64,000 bases of DNA from Thiohalobacter sp. IOR34 (GTDB taxonomy: Bacteria > Pseudomonadota > Gammaproteobacteria > Thiohalobacterales > Thiohalobacteraceae): assembly GCF_030406045.1 (NCBI RefSeq), contig NZ_CP128988.1, positions 1 to 64,000 on the forward strand, written 5' to 3'. A program made the translations under genes and the position numbers. The notes beneath the pieces are model-generated. The model was not told the origin of the DNA and made no database searches. It worked only from the letters and a program-made list of their open reading frames with translations. Positions within the stretch are counted from its first letter, which is position 1. The number at the start of each line of letters is the position of its first letter. Shown here piece by piece: positions 12,842 through 21,685 of this stretch.

Positions 12842-13411
12842 ATGAAATCATTGGTACTGGAACCCACCTCGACGGCCCAGTGGCATGCCCTGGTCAGCGA
12901 GGCCGAGGCGGCCTGTGAATGCCGGCTGGGTGAGGAACTGCAGAGCTACCTCGTCTTCCTGTTGATGCGCTTCGCCGCCCGCCCCGATCTGGCCGGACGG
13001 GTGATGGCGCTGGAGTTCCTGCGCGGGGTGACCGCCAGCGGCCGGTTCCAGGTCGAACAGCTGCGCGACGTCGGCGATCAGTGCCTGCTCTATTCCGGCT
13101 TCTATCCGCAGCAGGCCGAGCGCCGCCTGGTGCGGGTCAGCTATTTCGTCGGCCTCGGCCGCAGCGCCTATGGGATGCTGGCCGAGCGGCTGCGTCACGC
13201 CGCGGCCCAGGTCTACCAGAATCTCTCCGAAGGTTTCGTCAGCCTGCGTGACGTGCTGGCCGCGATGCGCGAACTGGATGGCGAACCGGTGCTCGATCCG
13301 CTGCACCAGGCCGAGCTCTGGCAGGATACCGGCAGCCGCCAGGCGCGGCGTGCCCTGGCCGGTCTGAGCGATGCCCTCCCTGTGCCGGGCGACGAGCGTC
13401 ACCGCCACTGA
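12842..13411 (+). CDS. Conserved protein of unknown function
   Basis: A 189-residue soluble protein I do not recognise. It is mostly helical, with no signal peptide or membrane segment, and one Cys pair near residues 25-27 (ACEC). The start is well supported by AGGAGG seven bases upstream (12829-12834). It lies 85 bases before the PP-loop/TusA pair in the same direction and could be cotranscribed. The codon use is like the chromosomal background, arguing for a resident gene. Confidence 0.7.
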   Translation: MKSLVLEPTSTAQWHALVSEAEAACECRLGEELQSYLVFLLMRFAARPDLAGRVMALEFLRGVTASGRFQVEQLRDVGDQCLLYSGFYPQQAERRLVRVSYFVGLGRSAYGMLAERLRHAAAQVYQNLSEGFVSLRDVLAAMRELDGEPVLDPLHQAELWQDTGSRQARRALAGLSDALPVPGDERHRH

Positions 13412-13496
13412 GGCCGTTCGCGTCACCGAGTGAGGAATCCGCCGCTTTGCGGTAAAATGCCCGGCCCTTTCCGAGTTTCCGGCGGTTCTCCAAATC

Positions 13497-14540
13497 ATGC
13501 AGTCTCAACGCAAGGCGGTGGCGCTGATCTCCGGCGGCCTGGATTCGCTGCTCGCGGCGCGGGTGATCCAGGAGCAGGGGGTGCACGTCGAGGGCATCAA
13601 CTTCTTCACCGGATTCTGCGTCGAGGGCCACACCCACGCCATCCGCAAGAAGGACCGCGCCAGGCCCAAGCGCAACAACGCCCTGTGGGTGGCGGAGCAG
13701 CTGGGCATCAAGCTGCACATCGTCGACATCATCGAGGAATACAAGCAGATCGTCTTCAATCCGAAGCACGGTTACGGCGCCAATCTCAATCCCTGCCTGG
13801 ACTGCAAGATCTTCATGGTGCAGAAGGCGCGCGAGTGGATCGAGGAACATGGCTTCGACTTCATCATCACCGGCGAGGTGGTGGGCCAGCGGCCCAAGTC
13901 GCAGCGCGCCGACACCATGCCGCTGGTGGCCCGGGAATCCGGTGCCGAGGATCTGCTGCTGCGGCCGCTGTGCGCCAAGAACCTGCCGGAGACCAAGCCC
14001 GAGCGCGAGGGCTGGGTGGACCGTGAGCGGCTGTACGACTTCTCCGGCCGTTCGCGCAAGCCGCAGATGGCCCTGGCCCGGCAGTTCGGTTTCGAGGACT
14101 ATGCCCAGCCGGCGGGCGGCTGCTGTTTCCTTACCGACAAACAGTACTCGGTCAAGCTGGCCGACCTCTGGCAGGCGCGTGGAGAGCGGCAGTACGAACT
14201 GGACGACATCATGCTGCTCAAGGTCGGCCGACACATCCGGCCGGCACCGCACTTCAAGCTGATCGTCGGCCGCGAGGAGGGCGAGAACCTGTTCCTGGAG
14301 GGTTACCGCAAGCAGTTCATCCATCTGAAGACCCTCAGCCATCCGGGGCCGCTGGTGCTGGTCGATGGGGTGGCCAGCGAAACGGATCTGCAACTGGCGG
14401 CGCGCATCACCGCCCGCTACAGTCAGGGGCGCGATGCGGACCAGGTCGAGGTGGAGATCGTGCGCCCCGGCGAGGCGCCGTACCCGCTGCTGGTGGCCCC
14501 CCTGCCGCCCGGCGAGCTGCCCAAGGAGTGGCTGCTGTGA
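13497..14540 (+). CDS. PP-loop tRNA-thiolation-type enzyme (ThiI/MnmA/TtuA-like)
   Basis: The 347-residue protein starts with the ATP pyrophosphatase PP-loop SGGLDSLLAARV. It lacks a THUMP domain, so it is not classical ThiI. Cysteines fall as NPCLDCK (near residue 100) and AGGCCFL (near residue 208). This CxxC plus distal Cys pattern recalls [4Fe-4S]-dependent thiolases such as TtuA and TtcA, and the motif RKPQMALA is also conserved in the family. Its stop overlaps the GTG start of a TusA-like gene, so it probably receives sulfur from TusA. The substrate, probably a tRNA, is inferred. Confidence 0.75.
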   Translation: MQSQRKAVALISGGLDSLLAARVIQEQGVHVEGINFFTGFCVEGHTHAIRKKDRARPKRNNALWVAEQLGIKLHIVDIIEEYKQIVFNPKHGYGANLNPCLDCKIFMVQKAREWIEEHGFDFIITGEVVGQRPKSQRADTMPLVARESGAEDLLLRPLCAKNLPETKPEREGWVDRERLYDFSGRSRKPQMALARQFGFEDYAQPAGGCCFLTDKQYSVKLADLWQARGERQYELDDIMLLKVGRHIRPAPHFKLIVGREEGENLFLEGYRKQFIHLKTLSHPGPLVLVDGVASETDLQLAARITARYSQGRDADQVEVEIVRPGEAPYPLLVAPLPPGELPKEWLL

Positions 14541-14770
14541 CGGTCCATGAACTGGATGCGCGCAATATCCTCTGCCCGCTGCCGGTGATCCGCACCCAGG
14601 ATGCCATCGCCGGGTTGGCGCCGGGTGACGAACTCTGCGTGTTCTGCACCGATCCCGGCGCCATCCAGGACATCCCCACCTGGTGCCGGATCAACGGCCA
14701 CCAGGTACTGGACATCGAACAGGACGGCCGCGAGATCCGCATCCGCATCCGGGTCGGCGGCGATGGCTGA
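14537..14770 (+). CDS. tusA: TusA-family sulfurtransferase
   Basis: The 77-residue protein has the TusA signature with the persulfide-carrying Cys in NILCPLPVIRT. I chose GTG 14537: AAGGAG (14523-14528) lies eight bases upstream and the GTGA overlap with the preceding stop is a typical coupled arrangement; an in-frame GTG at 14528 is less likely. Two more Cys occur near residues 35-38 (LCVFCTDP). TusA proteins carry sulfur for tRNA thiolation or for dissimilatory sulfur oxidation; coupling to a PP-loop enzyme favours the first. Confidence 0.85.
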   Translation: MTVHELDARNILCPLPVIRTQDAIAGLAPGDELCVFCTDPGAIQDIPTWCRINGHQVLDIEQDGREIRIRIRVGGDG

Positions 14771-14848
14771 GCGGTGGCGTTTGCATCCGCTGCCGTCGCC
14801 CGCTGAAATGGACCACCGACCTCTGTCACCTGCAATCGGGCCGATTCC

Positions 14849-16006
14849 ATGAGCCAACGCAGCGAAGCCGATCGCAAACTGGAACGTTATCACGACATCC
14901 GCCGGGTCACCCTGATCGGCTCGGTGGTCGATCTGGCGCTGGGCGTGGCCAAGATCCTGGTCGGATTGTCCGCCCACTCCCAGGCGCTGATCGCGGACGG
15001 CGTGCATTCGCTGTCCGACCTGGCCACGGATTTCATGGTCATCTTCGCTGCCAAGCATGCCCACCGCGAGGCGGACGAGGAACATCCCTATGGCCACGGC
15101 CGTATCGAGACCCTGATGACCATCGCCCTGGCCGCGGCCCTGTTGCTGGTGGCCGGGGGCATCGTCTGGGACGCCAGCCATCGCCTGTTCCATCCGGAGC
15201 TGCTGCTCCACCCCGGCCCCCTGGCCCTGTGGGTGGCGCTGGTGTCGGTGCTGTCCAAGGAGGCCATCTACCACTACACCATGCGCTATGCCCGCCGGCT
15301 CAACTCCAAGCTGCTGAGCGCCAACGCCTGGCACAGCCGCTCTGACGCCATCTCTTCCATCGTGGTGATGATCGGCGTCGGCGGCACCATGGCGGGTCTG
15401 CCCTACCTGGATGCCATCGCCGCGGCGGTGGTCGGCCTGATGATCGCCAAGATCGCCTGGAACCTGGGCAGGGAGAGCGCCCAGGAACTGATCGACACGG
15501 CGCTGGAGGCGCGGGAGGTGGAGCGCATCCGCACCACCATCAAGGAGGTCAAGGGGGTGCGTGCCCTGCACATGCTGCGCACCCGGATGAGCGGCGGCGA
15601 TGCGCTGGTCGACGTGCACATCCAGGTCGACCCCAAGCTCAGCGTCTCCGAGGGGCATCAGATCGGCGAGCGGGTGCGCAACCGGCTGATCGAGGACATC
15701 GACGTGGTGCGTGACGTGACCGTGCACATCGATCCCGAGGACGACGAGCTGAAGGCGCCCAGCGGCCATCTGCCGCTGCGTCACAGCCTGCTGCAACAAC
15801 TGCGGGCGCGCTGGGAAGACCTGCCGGAGGCGGCGCAGATCCAGGACGTCACCCTGCACTATCTGAACGGCAAGGTGCAGGTCGATCTGGTGCTGCCGCT
15901 CGAATTGGCGCAAAATCGGGCAGCCGCCGCCCGGTTGCAGGAAGCCTTCAATGCCCGGGCCCGGGAAATCGACGGGGTGGGCGAGGTGCGACTGCTGTTT
16001 CGTTGA
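14849..16006 (+). CDS. Cation diffusion facilitator (CDF/FieF-like) metal exporter
   Basis: A 385-residue inner-membrane metal/proton antiporter. The metal site is formed by DGVHSLSD (TM2) and HSRSD (TM5), typical of CDF proteins of the iron/zinc/manganese type. Six hydrophobic segments are followed by a ferredoxin-like cytoplasmic domain ending near residue 290. About 90 further residues look like a second such domain, making the protein longer than FieF (300). Metal specificity is not decidable here. The glnA NtrC site begins at the base after its stop. Confidence 0.9.
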   Translation: MSQRSEADRKLERYHDIRRVTLIGSVVDLALGVAKILVGLSAHSQALIADGVHSLSDLATDFMVIFAAKHAHREADEEHPYGHGRIETLMTIALAAALLLVAGGIVWDASHRLFHPELLLHPGPLALWVALVSVLSKEAIYHYTMRYARRLNSKLLSANAWHSRSDAISSIVVMIGVGGTMAGLPYLDAIAAAVVGLMIAKIAWNLGRESAQELIDTALEAREVERIRTTIKEVKGVRALHMLRTRMSGGDALVDVHIQVDPKLSVSEGHQIGERVRNRLIEDIDVVRDVTVHIDPEDDELKAPSGHLPLRHSLLQQLRARWEDLPEAAQIQDVTLHYLNGKVQVDLVLPLELAQNRAAAARLQEAFNARAREIDGVGEVRLLFR

Positions 16007-16023
16007 TGCACCTAAACGGTGCA
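16007..16023. promoter_or_regulatory. NtrC binding site upstream of glnA
   Basis: TGCACCTAAACGGTGCA is a perfect match to the NtrC dyad TGCACC-N5-GGTGCA. It lies 95 bases upstream of the sigma-54 promoter, a normal enhancer distance, and starts right after the stop of the CDF gene. Confidence 0.9.
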
Positions 16024-16038
16024 ATCGGGCCGCGATGC

Positions 16039-16055
16039 AGATCCATTGTGGTGCA
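16039..16055. promoter_or_regulatory. Possible second, weaker NtrC site
   Basis: A perfect half-site GGTGCA (16050-16055) is paired with a poor partner (AGATCC) at the right five-base spacing, 32 bases from the perfect dyad (three helical turns). Paired strong and weak NtrC sites are known upstream of glnA. Confidence 0.4.
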
Positions 16056-16117
16056 TCGGCACGGCCCGGGCGGCGCAGAACAGGGGTAATTGTCTGGTTT
16101 TTATGGTGTTTATTCCG

Positions 16118-16133
16118 TGGCATGGTTCATGCA
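16118..16133 (+). promoter_or_regulatory. Sigma-54 promoter of glnA
   Basis: TGGCATGGTTCATGCA matches the -24/-12 consensus TGGCAYR-N4-TTGCW except for one base (ATGC instead of TTGC). It lies 102 bases before the glnA ATG and downstream of the NtrC dyad, so glnA should respond to nitrogen limitation through the NtrBC system encoded 2.3 kb downstream. Confidence 0.85.
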
Positions 16134-16235
16134 CCGGGAGGGCACCAATATTCAGGCGCTGCATCGAGGGGTCGGCCGTGGCCAGGGTCCTGCGCAGCGG
16201 GCGTAGTTCATCACTGATGTGTGGAGAGAAATGCA

Positions 16236-17645
16236 ATGACAGCAGCCAAGGTCAATAAGATGATCAAGGACAACGACGTCAAGTTCGTTGACCTGCGTTT
16301 TACCGATACCCACGGCAAGGAGCAGCACGTCACCGTGCCTGCCCACACCATCGACAGCAGCTTCTACAAGGACGGCAAGATGTTCGACGGCTCGTCCATC
16401 GCCGGCTGGAAGGGCATCAACGAGTCCGACATGATCCTCATGCCCGACACCAGCACCGCCGTGCTGGATCCCTTCAGTGACGAGCCGCAGCTCAACATCC
16501 GCTGCGACATCCTCGAGCCCGCCACCATGCAGGGCTACGAGCGCGACCCACGTTCCATCGCCAAGCGTGCCGAGGCCTACCTCAAGTCCACCGGTGTCGG
16601 CGATACCGCCCTGTTCGGTCCGGAAAACGAATTCTTCATCTTCGACGACGTGCGTTGGGGGGCCGACATCAGCGGCGCCTTCTTCAAGGTCGATTCCGAG
16701 GAGGCCTCCTGGAACACCGAGCGCGTCTACGAGGACGGCAACATGGGTCACCGCCCGGGGGTCAAGGGCGGCTACTTCCCGGTGCCGCCGGTCGACTCCC
16801 TGAACGACCTGCGCGGCGCCATGTGCCTGGCCCTGGAAGAGATGGGCCTCGTCACCGAGGTGCACCACCACGAGGTGGCCACCGCCGGCCAGTGCGAGAT
16901 CGGCGTCGGCGCCAACACCCTGGTGAAGAAGGCCGATGAGGTGCAGATCCTCAAGTACGTGGTGCACAACGTCGCCCACGCCTACGGCAAGACCGCCACC
17001 TTCATGCCCAAGCCGCTGGTCGGTGACAACGGCAACGGCATGCACGTCCACCAGTCGATCGCCAAGAAGGGCAAGAACGTCTTCTCCGGCAACAAGTACG
17101 GTGGCCTGTCCGATACCGCCCTGTACTACATCGGCGGCATCATCAAGCACGCCCGTGCGCTGAACGCCTTCGCCAATGCCTCCACCAACTCCTACAAGCG
17201 TCTGGTGCCGGGCTTCGAGGCGCCGGTGATGCTGGCCTACTCGGCCCGCAACCGCTCGGCCTCGATCCGCATCCCCTTCGTCTCCAACCCGAAGGCGCGG
17301 CGCATCGAGATCCGCTTCCCGGATTCCACCGCCAACCCCTACCTGGCCTTCGCCGCCATGCTGATGGCCGGCCTGGACGGCATCCAGAACAAGATCCATC
17401 CGGGCGACGCCATGGACAAGGACCTGTACGATCTGCCGCCCGAGGAAGAGGCGCAGATCCCGCAGGTCTGCCACGCCTTCGACCAGGCCCTGGCGGCCCT
17501 GGACGCGGACCGCGAGTTCCTGCTCGCCGGCGGGGTGTTCACCGACGATGCCATCGACGGTTACATCGCCCTGAAGATGGAAGAGGTGCAGCGCCTGCGC
17601 ATGAGCACCCACCCGGTCGAGTTCGACATGTACTACAGCGTCTGA
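16236..17645 (+). CDS. glnA: Glutamine synthetase type I
   Basis: GlnA joins ammonia to glutamate. The start at ATG 16236 gives 469 residues, the standard length, with GGAGAG seven bases upstream. Seen motifs: [19 protein letters not shown], the metal/ATP region [21 protein letters not shown], and the adenylylation loop [11 protein letters not shown] with its Tyr, so activity is likely controlled by adenylylation. An upstream GTG at 16221 is in frame but has no ribosome site. Expression is predicted from a sigma-54/NtrC promoter, and a strong terminator follows. Confidence 0.98.
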   Translation: MTAAKVNKMIKDNDVKFVDLRFTDTHGKEQHVTVPAHTIDSSFYKDGKMFDGSSIAGWKGINESDMILMPDTSTAVLDPFSDEPQLNIRCDILEPATMQGYERDPRSIAKRAEAYLKSTGVGDTALFGPENEFFIFDDVRWGADISGAFFKVDSEEASWNTERVYEDGNMGHRPGVKGGYFPVPPVDSLNDLRGAMCLALEEMGLVTEVHHHEVATAGQCEIGVGANTLVKKADEVQILKYVVHNVAHAYGKTATFMPKPLVGDNGNGMHVHQSIAKKGKNVFSGNKYGGLSDTALYYIGGIIKHARALNAFANASTNSYKRLVPGFEAPVMLAYSARNRSASIRIPFVSNPKARRIEIRFPDSTANPYLAFAAMLMAGLDGIQNKIHPGDAMDKDLYDLPPEEEAQIPQVCHAFDQALAALDADREFLLAGGVFTDDAIDGYIALKMEEVQRLRMSTHPVEFDMYYSV

Positions 17646-17675
17646 CCGCGCCCCGCTTCGTGCACGACCTCACGA

Positions 17676-17701
17676 CCCCCGCTCCGGCGGGGGTTTTTTT
17701 G
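17676..17701 (+). terminator. Rho-independent terminator after glnA
   Basis: A seven-base-pair perfect stem (CCCCCGC / GCGGGGG) with a TCCG loop is followed by seven T. It lies 31 bases after the glnA stop and separates glnA from the DUF4124 gene. Confidence 0.93.
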
Positions 17702-17762
17702 TGTGCCGGTTTCCCTTGCCCGGTGATTGCATCCCCTACGCTGGCTGATTTAAGGTGGCGGT

Positions 17763-18347
17763 ATGAGATCCTGGCTGGCAATGTTCGGACTGGCGCTGCT
17801 GCCGCTGCTGGCGGAAGCGGCGGTCTACAAGTGGGTGGACGAGAACGGCACGGTCCACTTCAGTGACAAGCCCCATCCGAATGCTGAACAGATCCGCCTC
17901 CCCAAGCCGTCCACCTACACTCCGCCGCCCCTGCCCAGTTCCCAGCCGGCGGTGAAGAAACCGGCGGCTGCGCCGGGCTACGAGCGGCTGCAGATCCTCG
18001 AGCCGCAGAACGATGCCACCATCCGCAACGACGCGGGCGAGTTCAGCGTGCGTCTGCTGCTGCAGCCGGATCTGCGCCGGGGCCTCGGGCACCGCGTGCT
18101 GGTCGAGCTGGACGGCAAGGTGTATCCGCTCGACTCGGGGCTGGAATACCGCTTCCGCAACATCGACCGCGGCAGTCACGTGCTGCGTGCCCGGGTCGTC
18201 GACGGCGACGGCAAGGAACTGATCGCCAGCGAACCCCTGACCTTCCATCTGCTGCGCCATTCGGCGATCACCAGCGGTGGCAAGCGGGTGGCGCCTACCG
18301 CACCCGCGGCGCCGCAGGCGCCGATGGCCCCACGCCTGGAGCGCTGA
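17763..18347 (+). CDS. DUF4124-domain exported protein
   Basis: A 194-residue protein with a signal peptide (MRSWLAMFGLALLPLLAEAA) and, right after it, the DUF4124 motif VYKWVDENGTVHFSDKPHP. A Pro-rich linker and a beta-type domain follow (residues 75-160). The biochemical role of DUF4124 is unknown; such genes commonly sit between glnA and ntrB in Chromatiales-like genomes, as here. Confidence 0.8.
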   Translation: MRSWLAMFGLALLPLLAEAAVYKWVDENGTVHFSDKPHPNAEQIRLPKPSTYTPPPLPSSQPAVKKPAAAPGYERLQILEPQNDATIRNDAGEFSVRLLLQPDLRRGLGHRVLVELDGKVYPLDSGLEYRFRNIDRGSHVLRARVVDGDGKELIASEPLTFHLLRHSAITSGGKRVAPTAPAAPQAPMAPRLER

Positions 18348-18357
18348 GCCTCTCCTC

Positions 18358-18374
18358 TGCACTATACTGGTGCA
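18358..18374. promoter_or_regulatory. NtrC-type dyad upstream of ntrB
   Basis: TGCACTATACTGGTGCA differs by one base from TGCACC-N5-GGTGCA. It contains TATACT in its centre, so it may act as an operator on a sigma-70 promoter for ntrBC, like the glnL operator in enterobacteria, rather than as an enhancer. Confidence 0.65.
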
Positions 18375-18549
18375 CATGCGCCGTGACATCCCTGCCTTCG
18401 CCCGGTTGCCACCTGGTAGCAGCATGAGGGATCCGGCCTGAACTTTTTTATCCTGCTGTTTTCAAACGGCTTGCGACAAATGTCTGGAGCCCGGTGCTGC
18501 ATCCTAGGGCGTGTGGGGCAACTGGTTTGTTTTTTGCACAGGTGAGCCC

Positions 18550-19629
18550 ATGCCCGTGAAATCGAAGCGCCCCCTTTCGCCGGAGATGCGCATCCTCGAG
18601 AGCCTGAATACGGCCGTGCTGGTGTTCGACCAGGGGTTGGCCGTGCGCTACCTCAATCCCGCCGGCGAGATGCTGTTCGAGACCAGTGCCCGCCATGCGC
18701 GCGGCATCCCCCTGGAGGAGCTGGTCAGCAATCCGGAACAGCTGAGCGAACGCCTGCAGGGTGCCTTGCGCGAGAACCGGACCTACACCGACCGCGAGTT
18801 GCCGCTCAAGCTGCAGAACGGCAAGGAGGTCATCGTCGACTGCACGGTGACGCCCCAGCTGGAACCGGGACAGCCGACCGAGGTGCTGGTGGAGATGAAC
18901 CGGGTCGACCGCCACCTGCGCATCAGCCGCGAGGAGGGCCTGATCGAGCAGAACACGGCGATGCGTCAGCTGGTGCGGGGTCTGGCCCACGAGATCAAGA
19001 ATCCCCTGGGCGGGTTGCGCGGCGCGGCCCAGTTGCTGGAACGTGAGCTGGCGAACGAGGAACAGAAGGAATACACCCAGATCATCATCGGCGAGGCCGA
19101 TCGCCTGCGCAATCTGGTGAACCGCATGCTGGGTCCCAACAATCTGCCGCAGAAGCGCCCCTGCAACATCCACCAGGTGCTGGAGCACGTCGGCAGTCTG
19201 GTGGAGGCCGAGAACGAGGGCCGGCTCAAGCTGAGTCGCGACTACGATCCGAGCATCCCGGATTTCTCCGCCGATCCCGAGATGCTGATCCAGTCGGTGC
19301 TGAACATCGTGCGCAATGCGGTGCAGGCCCTGCAGGGCAAGGGTGAGGTGCGGCTGCGCACCCGCACCCAGCGCCAGTTCACCATCGGCCAGAAACGGCA
19401 CCGGCTGGTGGTGCGGGTCGACGTGATCGACCATGGACCCGGTATTCCGCCGGAGCTGCAGGAAACCATTTTCATGCCGATGGTCAGCAGCCATGCCGAG
19501 GGCAGCGGCCTCGGCCTGCCCATCGCCCAGTCGCTGGTCAATCTGCACGGCGGCCTGATCGAGTGCAGCAGCCGGGCCGGCGAAACCGTATTCACCATCC
19601 TGTTACCCCTGGAGCCCATCAATGAGTAA
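18550..19629 (+). CDS. ntrB: Nitrogen regulation sensor kinase NtrB (GlnL)
   Basis: The 359-residue soluble histidine kinase phosphorylates and dephosphorylates NtrC under PII control. It has an N-terminal PAS domain (ILESLNTAVLVFDQGLAVRYLNPAGEMLF), the H-box GLAHEIKNPLGGLRGAAQLL and the ATPase N, G1 and G2 boxes (NIVRNAVQAL, DHGPGIP, GSGLGLPIAQSLV). The chosen ATG starts MPVKSKRPLSPE; an in-frame GTG at 18511 would add 13 unlikely residues. It overlaps ntrC by eight bases. Confidence 0.95.
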   Translation: MPVKSKRPLSPEMRILESLNTAVLVFDQGLAVRYLNPAGEMLFETSARHARGIPLEELVSNPEQLSERLQGALRENRTYTDRELPLKLQNGKEVIVDCTVTPQLEPGQPTEVLVEMNRVDRHLRISREEGLIEQNTAMRQLVRGLAHEIKNPLGGLRGAAQLLERELANEEQKEYTQIIIGEADRLRNLVNRMLGPNNLPQKRPCNIHQVLEHVGSLVEAENEGRLKLSRDYDPSIPDFSADPEMLIQSVLNIVRNAVQALQGKGEVRLRTRTQRQFTIGQKRHRLVVRVDVIDHGPGIPPELQETIFMPMVSSHAEGSGLGLPIAQSLVNLHGGLIECSSRAGETVFTILLPLEPINE

Positions 19630-21025
19630 ACAGGAAAAGATCTGGATCATCGACGACGACCGCTCGATCCGCTGGGTGCTGGAAAAGGCACTCAAGCAGG
19701 CCGGCATGGAGGTGGCCAGCTTCGCCAGCGCGACCGGCGTGCTGGAAGCGCTGGCCAGCAGCCGTCCCGATGCGCTGGTCACCGACATCCGCATGCCGGG
19801 CATCAACGGCCTGGAACTGCTGGACAGCATCTGCAGGGACTATCCCGAGCTGCCGGTGATCATCATGACCGCCCATTCCGATCTGGACAGCGCGGTGGCC
19901 GCCTACCAGGGCGGTGCCTTCGAGTACCTGCCCAAGCCCTTCGATGTCGACGAGGCGGTGGCCCTGGTGCGCCGCGCAGTGGAGCACAGTCGCAAGCAGC
20001 AGGGTGAGCGGCCGGTTGCCAGCCTGGCCAACACGCCGGAGATCATCGGTGAGGCACCGGCCATGCAGGAGGTGTTTCGCGCCATCGGCCGCCTGAGCCG
20101 TTCCAACATCACGGTGCTGATCAATGGTGAATCCGGTACCGGCAAGGAGCTGGTGGCCCAGGCACTGCACCGGCACAGCCCGCGCGCCGGTGCCCCTTTC
20201 ATCGCCCTCAACATGGCCGCCATACCGCGCGACCTGCTGGAGTCGGAACTCTTCGGCCACGAGAAGGGGGCCTTCACCGGTGCCCAGAGCCGGCGCATCG
20301 GCCGCTTCGAGCAGGCCGACGGCGGCACCCTGTTCCTGGACGAGATCGGCGACATGCCGGCCGAGCTGCAGACCCGCCTGCTGCGGGTGCTGGCCGACGG
20401 CGAATTCTACCGGGTCGGTGGGCACACACCGGTACAGGTGGATGTGCGGATCATCGCCGCCACCCATCAGAACCTGGAACAGCTGGTGAAGGAGGGGCGT
20501 TTCCGCGAGGACCTGTTCCACCGCTTGAACGTGATCCGCATCCACATCCCGCCGCTGCGCGAACGGCGCGAGGATATCCCGTTGCTGCTGAACTTTTTCC
20601 TCGCCCGCGCCGCGCGCGAGCTCGGTGGCGAGGCCAAGCATCCCCTGCCCGAGGTTGAGCGCTACCTGACCCGGCTCGACTGGCCGGGCAATGTGCGCCA
20701 GCTGGAGAACCTGTGCCGCTGGCTGACGGTGATGGCCTCCAGCCAGGAGATCCACATGAGCGACCTGCCCCCGGAGCTGGCCACGGAAGCGGCGACCGGC
20801 GAGGCGGAGACGGTGGATTGGGCACGCGCCCTGCGCAGCTGGGCGGAGCAGGCCTTCAGCCGGGGCGAAGGGGAGCTGCTCGACCAGGCGCTGCCGCAGT
20901 TCGAGCGCATCCTCATCGAGACGGCCCTGCAGAAGACCGGCGGCCGCCGGCAGGAGGCGGCGCGACTGTTGGGCTGGGGCCGCAATACCCTGACCCGCAA
21001 GATCAAGGAGCTGGGACTGGGCTAG
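19622..21025 (+). CDS. ntrC: Nitrogen regulation response regulator NtrC (GlnG)
   Basis: The 467-residue sigma-54 activator has a receiver domain (phosphoacceptor Asp in DALVTDIRMPG), an AAA+ domain with GESGTGKE and the sigma-54 contact loop GAFTGA, and a C-terminal Fis-type helix-turn-helix (GGRRQEAARLLGWGRNTLTRKIKELG). It should act on the dyads upstream of glnA and ntrB. Its TAG stop runs into the 247-base tandem repeat (TAGCCCGC). Confidence 0.97.
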   Translation: MSKQEKIWIIDDDRSIRWVLEKALKQAGMEVASFASATGVLEALASSRPDALVTDIRMPGINGLELLDSICRDYPELPVIIMTAHSDLDSAVAAYQGGAFEYLPKPFDVDEAVALVRRAVEHSRKQQGERPVASLANTPEIIGEAPAMQEVFRAIGRLSRSNITVLINGESGTGKELVAQALHRHSPRAGAPFIALNMAAIPRDLLESELFGHEKGAFTGAQSRRIGRFEQADGGTLFLDEIGDMPAELQTRLLRVLADGEFYRVGGHTPVQVDVRIIAATHQNLEQLVKEGRFREDLFHRLNVIRIHIPPLRERREDIPLLLNFFLARAARELGGEAKHPLPEVERYLTRLDWPGNVRQLENLCRWLTVMASSQEIHMSDLPPELATEAATGEAETVDWARALRSWAEQAFSRGEGELLDQALPQFERILIETALQKTGGRRQEAARLLGWGRNTLTRKIKELGLG

Positions 21026-21685
21026 CCCGCAAACGGGGTCTCGCAGCGGGGTGCAGCTTGAGCTTTGTTCGATTGACTCCGGGTATCGCGGCCTGGAGGC
21101 CGCTCCTACGGGGCGTGGCGGCACAAGTTGCAGGAGCGGCCTCCAGGCCGCGATCGGGCGGGATCCCCGGTGGCCATGCCCGCCGCATTTGCCGCCGCTG
21201 GCCGCGCCCGCGGATATGGCGCCAAGGCGGTGCGCATGACCGGCGTGTAGGCTGACATACAAGCCCGGGCGGCTCGCAAACGGGTTCTCGCAGCGGGGTG
21301 CAGCTTGAGCTTTGTTCGATTGACTCCGGGTATCGCGGCCTGGAGGCCGCTCCTACGGGGCGTGGCGGCACAAGTTGCAGGAGCGGCCTCCAGGCCGCGA
21401 TCGGGCGGGATCCCCGGTGGCCATGCCCGCCGCATTTGCCGCCGCTGGCCGCGCCCGCGGATATGGCGCCAAGGCGGTGCGCATGATCGGCGTGCAGGCT
21501 GACATACAAGCCCGGGCGGCTCGCAAACGGGTTCTCGCAGCGGGGTGCAGCTTGTGCCTGTTCGATTGACTCCGGGTATCGCGGCCTGGAGACCGCTCCT
21601 ACGGGGCGTGGCGGCACAATAGGTTGTAGGAGCGGCCTCCAGGCCGCGATTGGGCGGGATCCCCGGTGGCCATGCCCGGCGTTGG
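21025..21685. repeat. Tandem duplication, period 247 bases, about 2.6 copies, each with a REP pair
   Basis: The anchor GTGCAGCTTG recurs at 21051, 21298 and 21545, exactly 247 bases apart. Copies 1 and 2 differ at only a few positions; copy 3 is cut short and slightly more diverged. Each copy carries an inverted REP pair (first pair 21085-21110 and 21131-21153). It fills the 660 bases between the convergent ntrC and mshI genes. No protein-coding potential is believed; short open frames here just read through the repeat. Confidence 0.92.

Noticed and set aside
14771-14848. Gap between tusA and the CDF gene, considered as a lost extension of TusA
   Set aside because: TusA is already full length; the gap shows no conserved frame.
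18494-18512. Possible sigma-54 promoter before ntrB (TGGAGC...CTGCA)
   Set aside because: The GG and GC elements are one base too far apart and the -24 box is poor.
21025-21685. Repeat arrays considered as CRISPR (also 36.1-36.8 and 59.7-60.4 kb)
   Set aside because: Units are about 250 bases, nearly identical along their whole length, with no alternating short repeats and unique spacers, and no cas genes.
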